Positions 1 to 7,408 of a stretch of 34,046 bases of DNA are shown here, one piece after another. The stretch is from Rhodothermales bacterium. Lineage in GTDB: Bacteria > Bacteroidota > Rhodothermia > Rhodothermales > Bin80. The notes below the pieces were generated by a model. That model was given only the letters and a program-made list of their open reading frames with translations. It was not told where the DNA came from and made no database searches. Position 1 is the stretch's first letter, and each line of letters starts with the position of its first letter. The position numbers were made by a program, and so were the translations under genes. The DNA lies in NCBI GenBank assembly GCA_012271205.1, contig JAAXGT010000175.1, positions 1 to 34,046 on the forward strand, read 5' to 3'.

Positions 1-537
1 GCCGGACGTCTCCAGGCAGCGCCAATATATATAGACGATACGCCCGCACTCAGTGTGCTGGAAGTGCGTGCCAAGTGTCGTCGCCTCAAGGCCGAACATG
101 GCATCGGCCTGGTGGTGGTCGACTATCTGCAGTTGATGCAGGGCAACAATCCCAACAACCGGGAACAGGAGATCGCGCATATTTCGCGTTCACTTAAAGC
201 ACTGGCCAAGGAGTTAGATGTGCCGGTGGTGGCGCTCAGTCAGCTTAACCGGGAGCCCGAAAAGCGATCGGACAAGCGGCCGATTCTGGCCGATTTGCGG
301 GAAAGCGGTTCTATTGAGCAAGATGCTGACCTGGTCGCTTTTATTTATCGGGCCGAGCGATACAATATTGAGACGTTTGCCGATGGCCAATCCACCGATG
401 GAGTAGCCGAAATCATTATCGCGAAGCACCGAAACGGACCGACCGGCAGCGTCAGGCTGGCCTTTACAGACATGTATGCCAAATTCGAGAACTTGGATAT
501 GCTTCACAGGCCGACACCGCTCGAAACCCAGTCGTAA
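1..537 (+). CDS. dnaB: Replicative DNA helicase DnaB, C-terminal part (5' end outside window)
   Basis: The reading frame is already open at base 1 and encodes about 178 residues of the RecA-like helicase domain, so the gene begins upstream of the window. The stretch APIYIDDTP followed by VRAKCRRLK, the hydrophobic Walker B strand [10 protein letters not shown], the segment VVALSQLNR and the glycine-rich end with AKHRNGPTG are hallmarks of bacterial DnaB. DnaB is the hexameric 5'-3' helicase that unwinds DNA at the replication fork, works with DnaG primase and is loaded at oriC. The GTG at position 55 falls inside a conserved motif and is not a real start. The gene ends with TAA at 535-537 and converges with thyA. 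Nothing looks damaged. Confidence 0.95.
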   Translation, partial: AGRLQAAPIYIDDTPALSVLEVRAKCRRLKAEHGIGLVVVDYLQLMQGNNPNNREQEIAHISRSLKALAKELDVPVVALSQLNREPEKRSDKRPILADLRESGSIEQDADLVAFIYRAERYNIETFADGQSTDGVAEIIIAKHRNGPTGSVRLAFTDMYAKFENLDMLHRPTPLETQS

Positions 538-553
538 TTCCCCCCGCTGAATA

Positions 554-731
554 CCGCCACCGGCGGAAGTGACCGGGCAAAATGCGCACGGCCTTGCAAT
601 ACCGGCTGGGCCCGATGCGGCCCTCAGGAATATGCGCCACTACCATCCGGGTCACAAGCGCGGCATCATCACTCAACGAGGCTCCGCAACCTGCGGATTC
701 AGGTAGCCGGGTTACGGCCTACACGGCTACC
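554..731. terminator. Cluster of GC-rich stem-loops between convergent dnaB and thyA
   Basis: Four short inverted repeats lie between the two convergent genes: CCGCC/GGCGG at 554-566, GGGCC/GGCCC at 608-623, TCCGCA/TGCGGA at 683-697 (6 bp, 3-base loop) and GGTAGCCG/CGGCTACC at 702-731, which spans the thyA stop codon. None is followed by a clear T-run on either strand, so they are not classical intrinsic terminators. They could still stop or slow both transcripts, or protect RNA 3' ends. The repeats are read directly from the sequence; the role is inferred. No gene is visible in 538-718. Confidence 0.4.
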
Positions 732-1612
732 GGAGCCTTGATCGGTGCATGGTGGCGATAGTTTATCAGGTTGAAGTCGGCAAACTTGTAATCAAACAAG
801 GTTGGCGGTTTGCGTGTGATTTCCAGGTGGGGCAAGGGAAGCGGTTTGCGGCTCAACTGTTCTTTAATTTGCTCCAAATGGTTCAAGTATGCATGGGCGT
901 CCCCAATCGTGTAGACCAGCTCGCCCGGTTCCAATTGCACCTGCTGAGCCACCAAATGCGTTAGCAGGGCGTACTGCGCGATGTTGAACGGGGCGCCCAG
1001 GAACAGGTCGTTGGAACGGATATAGAGCTGACAGGAAAGTCTTCCGCCTCCCACATAGAACTGGTAAAACATGTGGCAGGGGGGCAGGGCCATGTCCGCG
1101 ATTTCTGCGGGATTCCAGGCGCTCACGATGTGCCTTCGGCTTGATGGATTTGCCCGAATAGCCGCAATCACACTGGTTATTTGATCCACCCCGCCGAATT
1201 GACGCCACTGTTTTCCGTACACGGGGCCCAAGTCCCCGTATCTGTCGGCGAATGTCCTCTCTTTCCGGATCTCTTCCTCAAAGTCAGCCTTGAGCCGGGC
1301 CCATTCTTCTGAATCGGAAGGTGGTACCAATTGGCCGTGAGCCTCCAGGTACTTCCGCAGTGGCCAGTCTGTCCAGATTGAAATACCTTGGTCCACTAGG
1401 GGTTTGATATTTGTGGATCCCGACAGAAGCCAGATCATTTCGCAGGCAAGTCCGCGAAACCAGACCCGCTTGGTGGTGCACAATGGGAAGCCCTCAGTCA
1501 AATCAAACCGCATTTGGTAGCCAAATACGCTTAGTGTTCCGGTACCCGTGCGGTCTTCACGACGCAGGCCGTGATCCAGTACGTGCTGAAGTAAATTCAG
1601 GTAAGTGCGCAT
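719..1612 (-). CDS. thyA: Thymidylate synthase ThyA
   Basis: This 297-residue protein is a folate-dependent thymidylate synthase, which methylates dUMP to dTMP using 5,10-methylenetetrahydrofolate in the cytoplasm. The N-terminus carries the phosphate-binding arginine region REDRTGTGT, followed by FPLCTTKRV. The catalytic cysteine sits in PPCHMFYQFYV, followed by the nucleotide-binding stretch RSNDLFLGAPFNIAQYALL. The end has the folate-proximal YTIGDAHAYLNHLEQI and a short C-terminal tail ending in valine, which matters for closure of the active site in this family. The length is slightly above the 264 residues of the E. coli enzyme, because of an insertion around residues 90-120 found in many other bacteria. 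The ATG at 1612 matches the usual family start. No dihydrofolate reductase gene is adjacent. Confidence 0.96.
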   Translation of the reverse strand: MRTYLNLLQHVLDHGLRREDRTGTGTLSVFGYQMRFDLTEGFPLCTTKRVWFRGLACEMIWLLSGSTNIKPLVDQGISIWTDWPLRKYLEAHGQLVPPSDSEEWARLKADFEEEIRKERTFADRYGDLGPVYGKQWRQFGGVDQITSVIAAIRANPSSRRHIVSAWNPAEIADMALPPCHMFYQFYVGGGRLSCQLYIRSNDLFLGAPFNIAQYALLTHLVAQQVQLEPGELVYTIGDAHAYLNHLEQIKEQLSRKPLPLPHLEITRKPPTLFDYKFADFNLINYRHHAPIKAPVAV

Positions 1613-1696
1613 GTAGCGGGCAGGAACGCAGCCATGGTACGCAGGGTTGTTGTTGCCGGTAATACCTCAAGATAAGTCACGACTAGTCACACCGGC

Positions 1697-1957
1697 ATGG
1701 ATCCCAATCTTCATCAAAAGCAGGGTATCAACCACCTTAACAAGGTGCTCCAGTACGCGCCTATGGTGGCCTCAAAAGGTCAGGCTACGGTGCATCTGAC
1801 GGTGGAGGACTGGCACGTCGTTGCAGATACGCTGTTTCGAATGGACACGCCGAAAGCTTTCCTGCCGGATGCCATAAATGACTACCGCCTGCGTGAAGAC
1901 CGGCGGGCCATTGAGCTTGATACAGACGCCTTCAGGATTACCGTCGAAATGTTCTAA
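1697..1957 (+). CDS. Hypothetical 86-residue protein
   Basis: A complete small ORF of 86 codons runs from ATG at 1697 to TAA at 1957. I do not recognise a family. The product is acidic and hydrophilic, with no signal peptide, no membrane segment and no cysteine motif. The segments VHLTVEDWHVVADTLFRMD and YRLREDRRAIELDTDAFRITVEMF have the regular alternation expected of a folded alpha/beta protein rather than a chance frame. It is divergent from thyA, with 84 bases between the starts, and its stop codon overlaps the last codon of the TonB-receptor remnant on the other strand. No convincing ribosome binding site is visible. It may be a real small gene; a chance frame cannot be excluded. Confidence 0.45.
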   Translation: MDPNLHQKQGINHLNKVLQYAPMVASKGQATVHLTVEDWHVVADTLFRMDTPKAFLPDAINDYRLREDRRAIELDTDAFRITVEMF

Positions 1958-2705
1958 AATGACATTTGATCGTTGAAATTGGCCGAATCCGACGGTAGGT
2001 GCTGGTGAATGCCATAAAGGTGGCCGTCATTGTTGTCGTAGCGCCCCGACACCAGAAAACGTACCCTCGCGCCAATGGAAATCGGGCCGCTTTGCAATCC
2101 TTCCACGGTGGTCGTGTTCAGACTCAGTCCTTCTGGCAAGAAGAATAGGTCCTCGTTACGGGTGAGATAGTCTCCGCCATAGACCGTGATCGAACCATCG
2201 TAATTGGTCCCACCCCTTCTTTGGTCACCAAGTTCACGACAGCGGACATGGCCTTGCCGTATTTCGGTGTTGAAGGCCCCAGAAATCACGGTGAGCTCTT
2301 CAATGGCATTAATGGCGACACGTGTATTGATGCCATTAGTGTTGAAGGGATTGCTGACGGCCAGACCGTCCACAAGGCGGGAGATCTTGTTGTTGTGCCC
2401 GCCCCGGACATGCAGTTCGCCGCTGGCGCCTGTCGTAACGCCGGCTGTCGCTGCCAGAACGCCAAAGAAACTCTCCATGGGCAACGCTTCGATTTCCTCG
2501 GCTATGACCATCTTCTTGGACGCAGTCAAATCCTTTTGCATCAGCGGTCGCTCGGCCTGTACAATTACCTCTTCGCCTTCAATGACCGTCGGGGCTATTT
2601 TGATGTCAATTCGCGCACGTTGCCCGCAATCTTACCCTGTCCGAAGGCCGCACCTGCGCACAGACATAGCGCCAGCACACAAGAGCAGCCGCTTTTGCAT
2701 CGCAT
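1954..2705 (-). pseudogene. TonB-dependent receptor remnant: signal peptide, broken regulatory domain and plug only
   Basis: The 5' end (ATG at 2705) encodes a signal peptide ending in AGAAFGQ followed by GKIAGNV, the first strand of a carboxypeptidase-D-like regulatory domain. Most of that domain is missing: the frame stops at TAG (2595-2597), and the shifted frame resumes with IAPTVIEGEEVIV and the typical linker AERPLMQKDLTAS. The plug domain follows (HVRGGHNNKISRLVDGLAV, AIEELTVISGAFNTEI). Two compensating frameshifts near 2250-2257 and 2212-2217 scramble about 14 codons; the hidden frame reads MSAVVNLVTKEG, the conserved plug end. The coding stops after SANFNDQMSF, so the whole beta-barrel (about 600 residues in the family) is absent. 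It cannot make a working outer-membrane transporter. Confidence 0.85.
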
Positions 2706-2742
2706 CCATTCTATTACGCACAAGCCACCCGTAAATATAAAG

Positions 2743-2775
2743 AAGGGGAAGCCCGCACGGGGCGCGCTTCCCCTT
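2743..2775 (-). terminator. Intrinsic terminator after the FG-GAP gene
   Basis: A perfect 10-bp stem (AAGGGGAAGC at 2743-2752, GCTTCCCCTT at 2766-2775) with a 13-base GC-rich loop lies 22 bases downstream of the stop codon of the - strand FG-GAP gene. On the - strand it is followed by a T-rich tract (CTTTATATTT). The position between the two - strand genes supports termination of the upstream one. Confidence 0.75.
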
Positions 2776-2797
2776 TTAGCAATTCTTGCTGGGTGGT

Positions 2798-4539
2798 CTA
2801 TTTGACGAGAATCATCTGTCGGGCATGCCGGAATTGCCCCCATGAGAGGGTATAGAAGTAGCTCCCGCTGGCCACGGCACTTCCGCTATTGCTGAGGCCG
2901 TCCCAAGTCACGTTGTGCGTACCTTCACTGTACAACTCATCGTTGATGAGCGTGCGCACGAGGCGCCCGGAAACGTCATAGATCCGAACGCTGACGCGTT
3001 TGTCGAGTGGCAGTGTAAAGGAAATGTGGTCGACGGATTGAACGGGTTCGGGTAGTTGGGATGCAGTTCAAAGTCCGAGGGCACAATCACACGATCGTAT
3101 TCGATCCTCGTGTCCAGCCCGTCTCCGGACAGCACGCGCAAGAAGGCCCGCCTCGGATGCAGCATGGCGCTTTCCATAGTACGCGTATAGGTGGAATCGG
3201 CCGGATTGAACACTTCCTTGTACACATAGACACTGTCATCCACACCTTGGAAGGACAACGCGACCTCATTAGGGCCATCCCCGTGAGGATCGCCCAGGAA
3301 GGCCAATTTTCCGGCGAATTCAGGTCCCTGAGGGCCATTCTCATAATACGTCGTCATGACCCCCGCCGAATCCCGATGGATGGTATCAAAGCCATTAACC
3401 AGGTCATCCGGAAATTGTATGCTCCGCACCGAATAGCTGGCTGGATCTTCGACATCCCCCTCAATGTAGTCCGCAATGCGTATCCAGGTCGGCGGATTGC
3501 CGGCGACAAAACTACCTGACGTGTAAGACAGCCCGCTGCCGATCAGCTCCGGCTGACCGTCCATGTCAATGTCTCCCGCCGTAAGGCCCAGCCCTGACAA
3601 GCCGGGGATAAGCCCGTAAACCAGATTCCCTGCATTTACTTCAAGCGCGTTTTCTCCGGCCTCGTAATTCAGAAGCGTGACATTGGAGGTCGGATAAGCG
3701 GGACAGTACACTTCGTCATCGCCATTGCCATCCATGTCTACGGCTGCACATCCGAAGAGCGCAACCTGATCAGTCGGAGCCGCATGTCTAAACGCCGCCG
3801 TGTCAGGTGCCGTCGGAGCCACGTACATATCCGGGTCGATTGTTCTGGCATTTGTAAAGTTGAGATTGTTCCAACTCATCATGGCAATCTCCATGTCACT
3901 ACCCCCATCCAAGTTGGCCGGAGTAATACCGTACGCACTGCCTCCGCCCCGATTTACTTCGTCAACGCCAGCCGTGATCCTTGACGTCCATCGCGCCTCT
4001 TGGAACCAAGCCCCCAATCCAGTGCCCAAATCGACGGCCGAAACGACATACCAACTGTCGTAGTTGTTATTAGAACCATTGTTACCAAACAGCAGCTCAT
4101 TGGCCCCGTCGCCGTCAACGTCAGCAATAACCATCTGCTCGGTACGCCAGCGGTCTGGCAGATCGCCATCGAAATCCCATAAATCGGGTAGAGACGAAAA
4201 TATGTTGTCCCCTACGGCTTCCAATGCAACCAGCGCGGGACGGAACAGCAGTGTAATTGGGTTCGTCGCGCTGTAACCGCGCCCCGAAAAGGACAACACC
4301 TCGCCCATTCCATCCCCGTCCAGATCACCACCAACAATACCACGTGTGTTGTTCGTCGTGCCGGTGGAATCAAGGAACGGGGACGACCAGACCAACTCCC
4401 ACATATCCGGGCCGACACTTTCCAACATGTGAACACGGCCACCACCGGTATAGTCCGAAAGGATGATGTCAACCTTGCCGTCGCTGTCCAGATCGTACGG
4501 CCCGGCCACGGTACGTGCCCCCGAATGAACACCTGGCAT
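2798..4539 (-). pseudogene. FG-GAP/VCBS repeat protein with type IX sorting domain; lacks export signal, one frameshift
   Basis: The frame encodes an extracellular beta-propeller of FG-GAP type with repeated calcium-binding loops of the form DxDxDG (DLDSDGKVDI, DLDGDGMGEV, DVDGDGANEL, DMDGNGDDEV, DIDMDGQPEL). After residue 480 comes ELHPNYPNPFNPSTT, the linker of the type IX secretion C-terminal domain. A one-base deletion near 3022-3027 throws off the frame. The hidden frame gives SFTLPLDKRVSVRIYDVSGR and ends MILVK with TAG at 2800-2798, an intact sorting domain. At the other end there is no signal peptide: the frame stays open upstream of ATG 4539 (GLGQTLPNPPAC, resembling a mature N-terminus) and then runs into transposase remnant DNA near 4570. 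Without a signal peptide the product should not be exported. Confidence 0.8.
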
Positions 4540-4574
4540 GCAGGCGGGCGGATTAGGCAGCGTTTGACCTAGGC

Positions 4575-5195
4575 CTGTTTGTCGAGGCAGCCGTGGCCGA
4601 CCCCGAGGTGGATCTCGAGGTCGGGGACATGTTGGTGTCGAGGGGTTGAGGAATCGGAGGAAGGCTTAGGAGCCTGCCTTGCCTGGGGCCACTGGCCCCG
4701 GGCAGGGCGGGCAACAGAGTCTTGGGGCCAGGGTGGAAGTAGTCGTGCGTGACGTCTTCCACATGTACCCAGAAGCAGCCGGGCTGGTAGTGTTTTTCAT
4801 CGACGCAGCGTCCCATCGTGTGGTCGGGTGGATTAAGCTACAGTGCGACGATATCGCGGACCTTCTCGGCAAAGAACATATCGGTGGAGCGCTTGAACTG
4901 CTTCGGCTGCAGGCGGAGCGCACTCCAGAGGCGGTGGATCGTAGATTTCGAGATTCCCGTCGTCTCGGCCATGGAACAGTCGCTCCAGTGCGGGGCGCCC
5001 CTAGGCGGCCGGGACGTGAGCGTTTGCGCCACGAGTCCACCGTCTGCTGGCTGGTGCGGACGCGCTCGGTGACGGTCTTGTCGCTCAAGCCCTCGCCGCG
5101 GCGCACGAGCCTAGCGGGTCTGCTGCGCGCCAGCGCTTCAAGCTCCGTACAGGCGCCCTTGCTGACTGCGAGCGGCTTCAGTGGACATCCCTTTG
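4575..5195 (-). mobile_element. Degenerate IS630-family transposase, 5' two thirds
   Basis: Reading leftward, pieces of one IS630 transposase appear in successive frames. First comes a helix-turn-helix region, CTELEALARSRPARLVRR and EGLSDKTVTERV (5195-5010). A second frame gives HWSDCSMAETTGISKSTIH, STDMFFAEKVRDIVAL, an in-frame TAG at about 4838, then LNPPDHTMGRCVDEK with the first DDE-type aspartate, and VTHDYFHPGPKTLLPAL after an internal deletion of about 10 codons. Short pieces AFLRFLN, LDTNM and VPDLEIHL follow in alternating frames down to about 4580. There the expected catalytic DN motif is replaced by GH. The C-terminal third is missing, and the DNA passes directly into the FG-GAP gene. 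The element is dead. Terminal inverted repeats were not identified. Confidence 0.8.
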
Positions 5196-5799
5196 TCAGG
5201 GCCGTCCCATCGTTCAGGTGTAGAGCTACGCATTGTTTTATTTTCCCTCTGGTGAGTGGAACAGAGGCGCGAATCAATGCCGTGCACACTCATTCAGTCA
5301 CACGGTTTCGGCAAGTCAAGATGGGAGTGTCCTGCATCAGGTGGACACCGGGGGGCACGAATAGAATGATGTGCAAGGAAGGGCGGTTTGGCACCCTGTC
5401 GCGGGTCGGCGAATGCTTCTGTGCGACCGATTGCGCAATTACTGCCGGGGGCGCATCACAGCAAAGGTCAGAATGGCGTGCGCACAGGTAGCAGTCGTCC
5501 TCAGTTGATTTGATGTACGGGTCGAAATGCGCAGCCAGACAGGATGGCAAATGGTCTCACTGGCCTGCAGCGGCGTAATCAATCACGTGGTGAACCCTAT
5601 GAATTACAGGGCCCACAACCTCGACGGCCACAAACATCCCCAGCATAATGAGCGCGTTAGGGCAGAGTTCACGAGTGTTCAGCCTGCGCATGTGAATGGA
5701 GGGCCCCAGTCTGAACTTGCCAGAAATTCTGAGGGTTCGCCAGCCGGGTGGCAAAAGCTATATTGTGGCGCTACCTTGCGTTGAACCGCTGCATATGCT
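5196..5799. other. Intergenic stretch with no recognised gene
   Basis: About 600 bases separate the IS630 remnant from the Tm-1-like operon. Open frames are present on both strands but match nothing I recognise. The least unlikely is a 44-codon - strand frame (5691-5557, ATG) reading MRRLNTRELCPNALIMLGMF, with one hydrophobic segment, and a - strand frame at 5290-5550 with clustered cysteines (CYLCARHSDLCC). A stem-loop, GTGTCCTG/CAGG-TGG-ACAC with a 3-base bulge, lies at 5327-5348. I read this as old insertion debris plus the leader of the downstream operon. Confidence 0.35.
5759..5765 (+). promoter_or_regulatory. Putative -10/-7 promoter box TATATTG before the Tm-1-like operon
   Basis: TATATTG lies 35 bases before the ATG at 5800. 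It resembles the Bacteroidota -7 element TAnnTTTG and is the only A+T-rich box in the region. No convincing -33/-35 element was seen. A near-identical box precedes the DNA glycosylase gene at 31094. Confidence 0.35.
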
Positions 5800-6996
5800 A
5801 TGGCTGCGACAATCCTGCTGGTGGGTACTCTGGATACTAAGGGGGACGAATATGCTTTTGTTCGAGAGTTGATTGCAGCGCGGGGCCATGTTCCCTTGCT
5901 AATGGATGTAGGCGTTGCCGGAGAAGCCGGTTGCGCTGCTGATTTTTCTGCGGCCGAAGTGGCCGAGGCGGGGGGCAGCACACTGGCACGTCTTCGAGCG
6001 GAGGGCGACCGCAATGCGGCCTTGAAAGTCATGACGCGTGGGGCCGTTGCCCTCGCGGGCAATAGCGCTTCGACGATTGGGGGTGTGCTGGCGCTGGGTG
6101 GATCCGGGGGTACTGCCGTAGGCACGGCTGTCATGCGCAATCTGCCCGTCGGACTGCCGAAAGTCATGCTGTCAACCCTGACTTCGGGTGATGTTGGGCC
6201 GTACGTCGGCGAATCGGACATCGCCATGATGTACTCCGTCGTGGACATAGCGGGTCTCAACCGGATTTCGAGGCCAATCATAGCTAACGCGGTCGGGGCC
6301 GTGTGCGGTATGGCTGAGCAAGCTGTGCCCAAAGTGCAGGACAAGCCGCTGATAGCGGCGACGATGTTCGGAGTGACGACGCCGTGTGTGACACGTCTGC
6401 GCACGCGCCTGCAGAATGCGGGCTTTGAGGTGGTAGTGTTTCATGCGACCGGCAGCGGAGGGCGGGCGATGGAAAAGCTTATCCGCAGCGGGTTCTTCGC
6501 CGGTGTGGCCGATGTAACTACAACCGAATGGTGCGATGAAGTTGTCGGCGGCGTACTCAGTGCTGGATCGGATCGCCTCACGGCTGCCGCTGAAAGCAGC
6601 GTGCCTCAAGTGGTTTCGTGCGGTGCGCTGGATATGGTGAACTTCTGGGCAGTGGGCACGGTGCCGGAGCATTTTCAAGCCCGTAGGTTCCACGCACATA
6701 ACGCCAACGTCACCCTGATGCGGACCAGTCCGAACGAGTGTGCTCGTATTGGCAAGGCCATCGCGCAGCGGCTGAGCCGGGCCAGGGCGCCAGTCACACT
6801 TGTGCTGCCGCTTGGAGGCGTAAGCGCGATTGACGCACCCGGGCAGCCATTTTTCGCCCCCGAAGCTAATACGGCTCTTTTTGACGCACTCCGAGCTCAC
6901 GCTGGCCCGAATGTCAACCTTGTTGCGCTGGACCTGCATATCAATGACAATGCGTTTGCGGACGCCTTGGCGAGTCACCTGATCGAACTGCTTTGA
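5800..6996 (+). CDS. Tm-1-like / UPF0261 family protein
   Basis: The 398-residue protein matches the Tm-1-like (UPF0261) family from the first residues. ATILLVGTLDTKGDEYAFV is the conserved nucleotide-binding start. It is followed by MDVGVAGE, the glycine-rich loop VLALGGSGGTAVGTAVMRNLP, MLSTLTSGDVGPYVGESDI and, in the second half, VFHATGSGGRAMEKLI and DVTTTEWCDEVVGGV. Structures of the plant Tm-1 resistance protein show ATP bound in this N-terminal domain; the bacterial enzymes' reaction is not established. There is no signal peptide, so it is cytoplasmic. It is the first gene of a three-gene operon; the cupin starts 4 bases after its stop. Length and motifs are complete. No Shine-Dalgarno sequence precedes the ATG. 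Confidence 0.88.
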   Translation: MAATILLVGTLDTKGDEYAFVRELIAARGHVPLLMDVGVAGEAGCAADFSAAEVAEAGGSTLARLRAEGDRNAALKVMTRGAVALAGNSASTIGGVLALGGSGGTAVGTAVMRNLPVGLPKVMLSTLTSGDVGPYVGESDIAMMYSVVDIAGLNRISRPIIANAVGAVCGMAEQAVPKVQDKPLIAATMFGVTTPCVTRLRTRLQNAGFEVVVFHATGSGGRAMEKLIRSGFFAGVADVTTTEWCDEVVGGVLSAGSDRLTAAAESSVPQVVSCGALDMVNFWAVGTVPEHFQARRFHAHNANVTLMRTSPNECARIGKAIAQRLSRARAPVTLVLPLGGVSAIDAPGQPFFAPEANTALFDALRAHAGPNVNLVALDLHINDNAFADALASHLIELL

Positions 6997-7000
6997 TTCT

Positions 7001-7408
7001 ATGGAGAAGATTGGCTCCTGCACAATCGCCTACAAAGGCGATGTTCAAACCTTGGTCTTCCCTTGGGGGGAAATCCGTCTCTTGGCTGAACCTGTGCTTT
7101 CTGGAGGCCAAACCATGACGTTCGGTGAAGTAACGGTGGCACCGGGAACCGGACATGCTCGGCACAACCATCCCAATGCCGACGAAATCATATATGTTAT
7201 AGAAGGTGAAGCCTTGCAAATGCTTGATGACGAGTCCCCTGTTCCAATCCGGCCGGGTGCCTGCATTTATGTGCCTCGCGGTGTTTACCATGGAACGCAA
7301 AACACGGGATCAGGGACGCTGCGGCTTATTGTGATCTATGCGCCGGCCGGCGAAGAAACCGTGTTGCGTGCGCTTCCCGAAGTCGAATTGCGCGATCCGG
7401 ACGGATGA
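7001..7408 (+). CDS. Small cupin-domain protein
   Basis: This 135-residue protein is a single-domain cupin. The first cupin motif is visible as GHARHNHPNADEIIYVIEG (about residues 47-65), with the metal-binding pattern HxH plus Glu. The second is PGACIYVPRGVYHGTQN, with the last metal-binding His. Such proteins bind Fe, Mn, Zn or Ni, and act as sugar or acid isomerases, dioxygenases or sensors; the substrate cannot be told from the sequence. There is no signal peptide. It lies 4 bases after the Tm-1-like gene, and its TGA stop overlaps the ATG of the next gene (ATGA at 7405-7408), so the three proteins are translationally coupled. Cupins often sit beside carbohydrate or aromatic catabolic genes, and a small-molecule pathway fits here too. 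Confidence 0.85.
   Translation: MEKIGSCTIAYKGDVQTLVFPWGEIRLLAEPVLSGGQTMTFGEVTVAPGTGHARHNHPNADEIIYVIEGEALQMLDDESPVPIRPGACIYVPRGVYHGTQNTGSGTLRLIVIYAPAGEETVLRALPEVELRDPDG

Noticed and set aside
4679-5491. Long + strand open frame of 270 codons
   Set aside because: It is the antisense shadow of the IS630 remnant; the - strand carries clear transposase motifs and the + frame resembles nothing.
6172-7023. 283-codon - strand frame opposite the Tm-1-like gene
   Set aside because: Antisense to a fully conserved family protein; composition is typical of a shadow frame.
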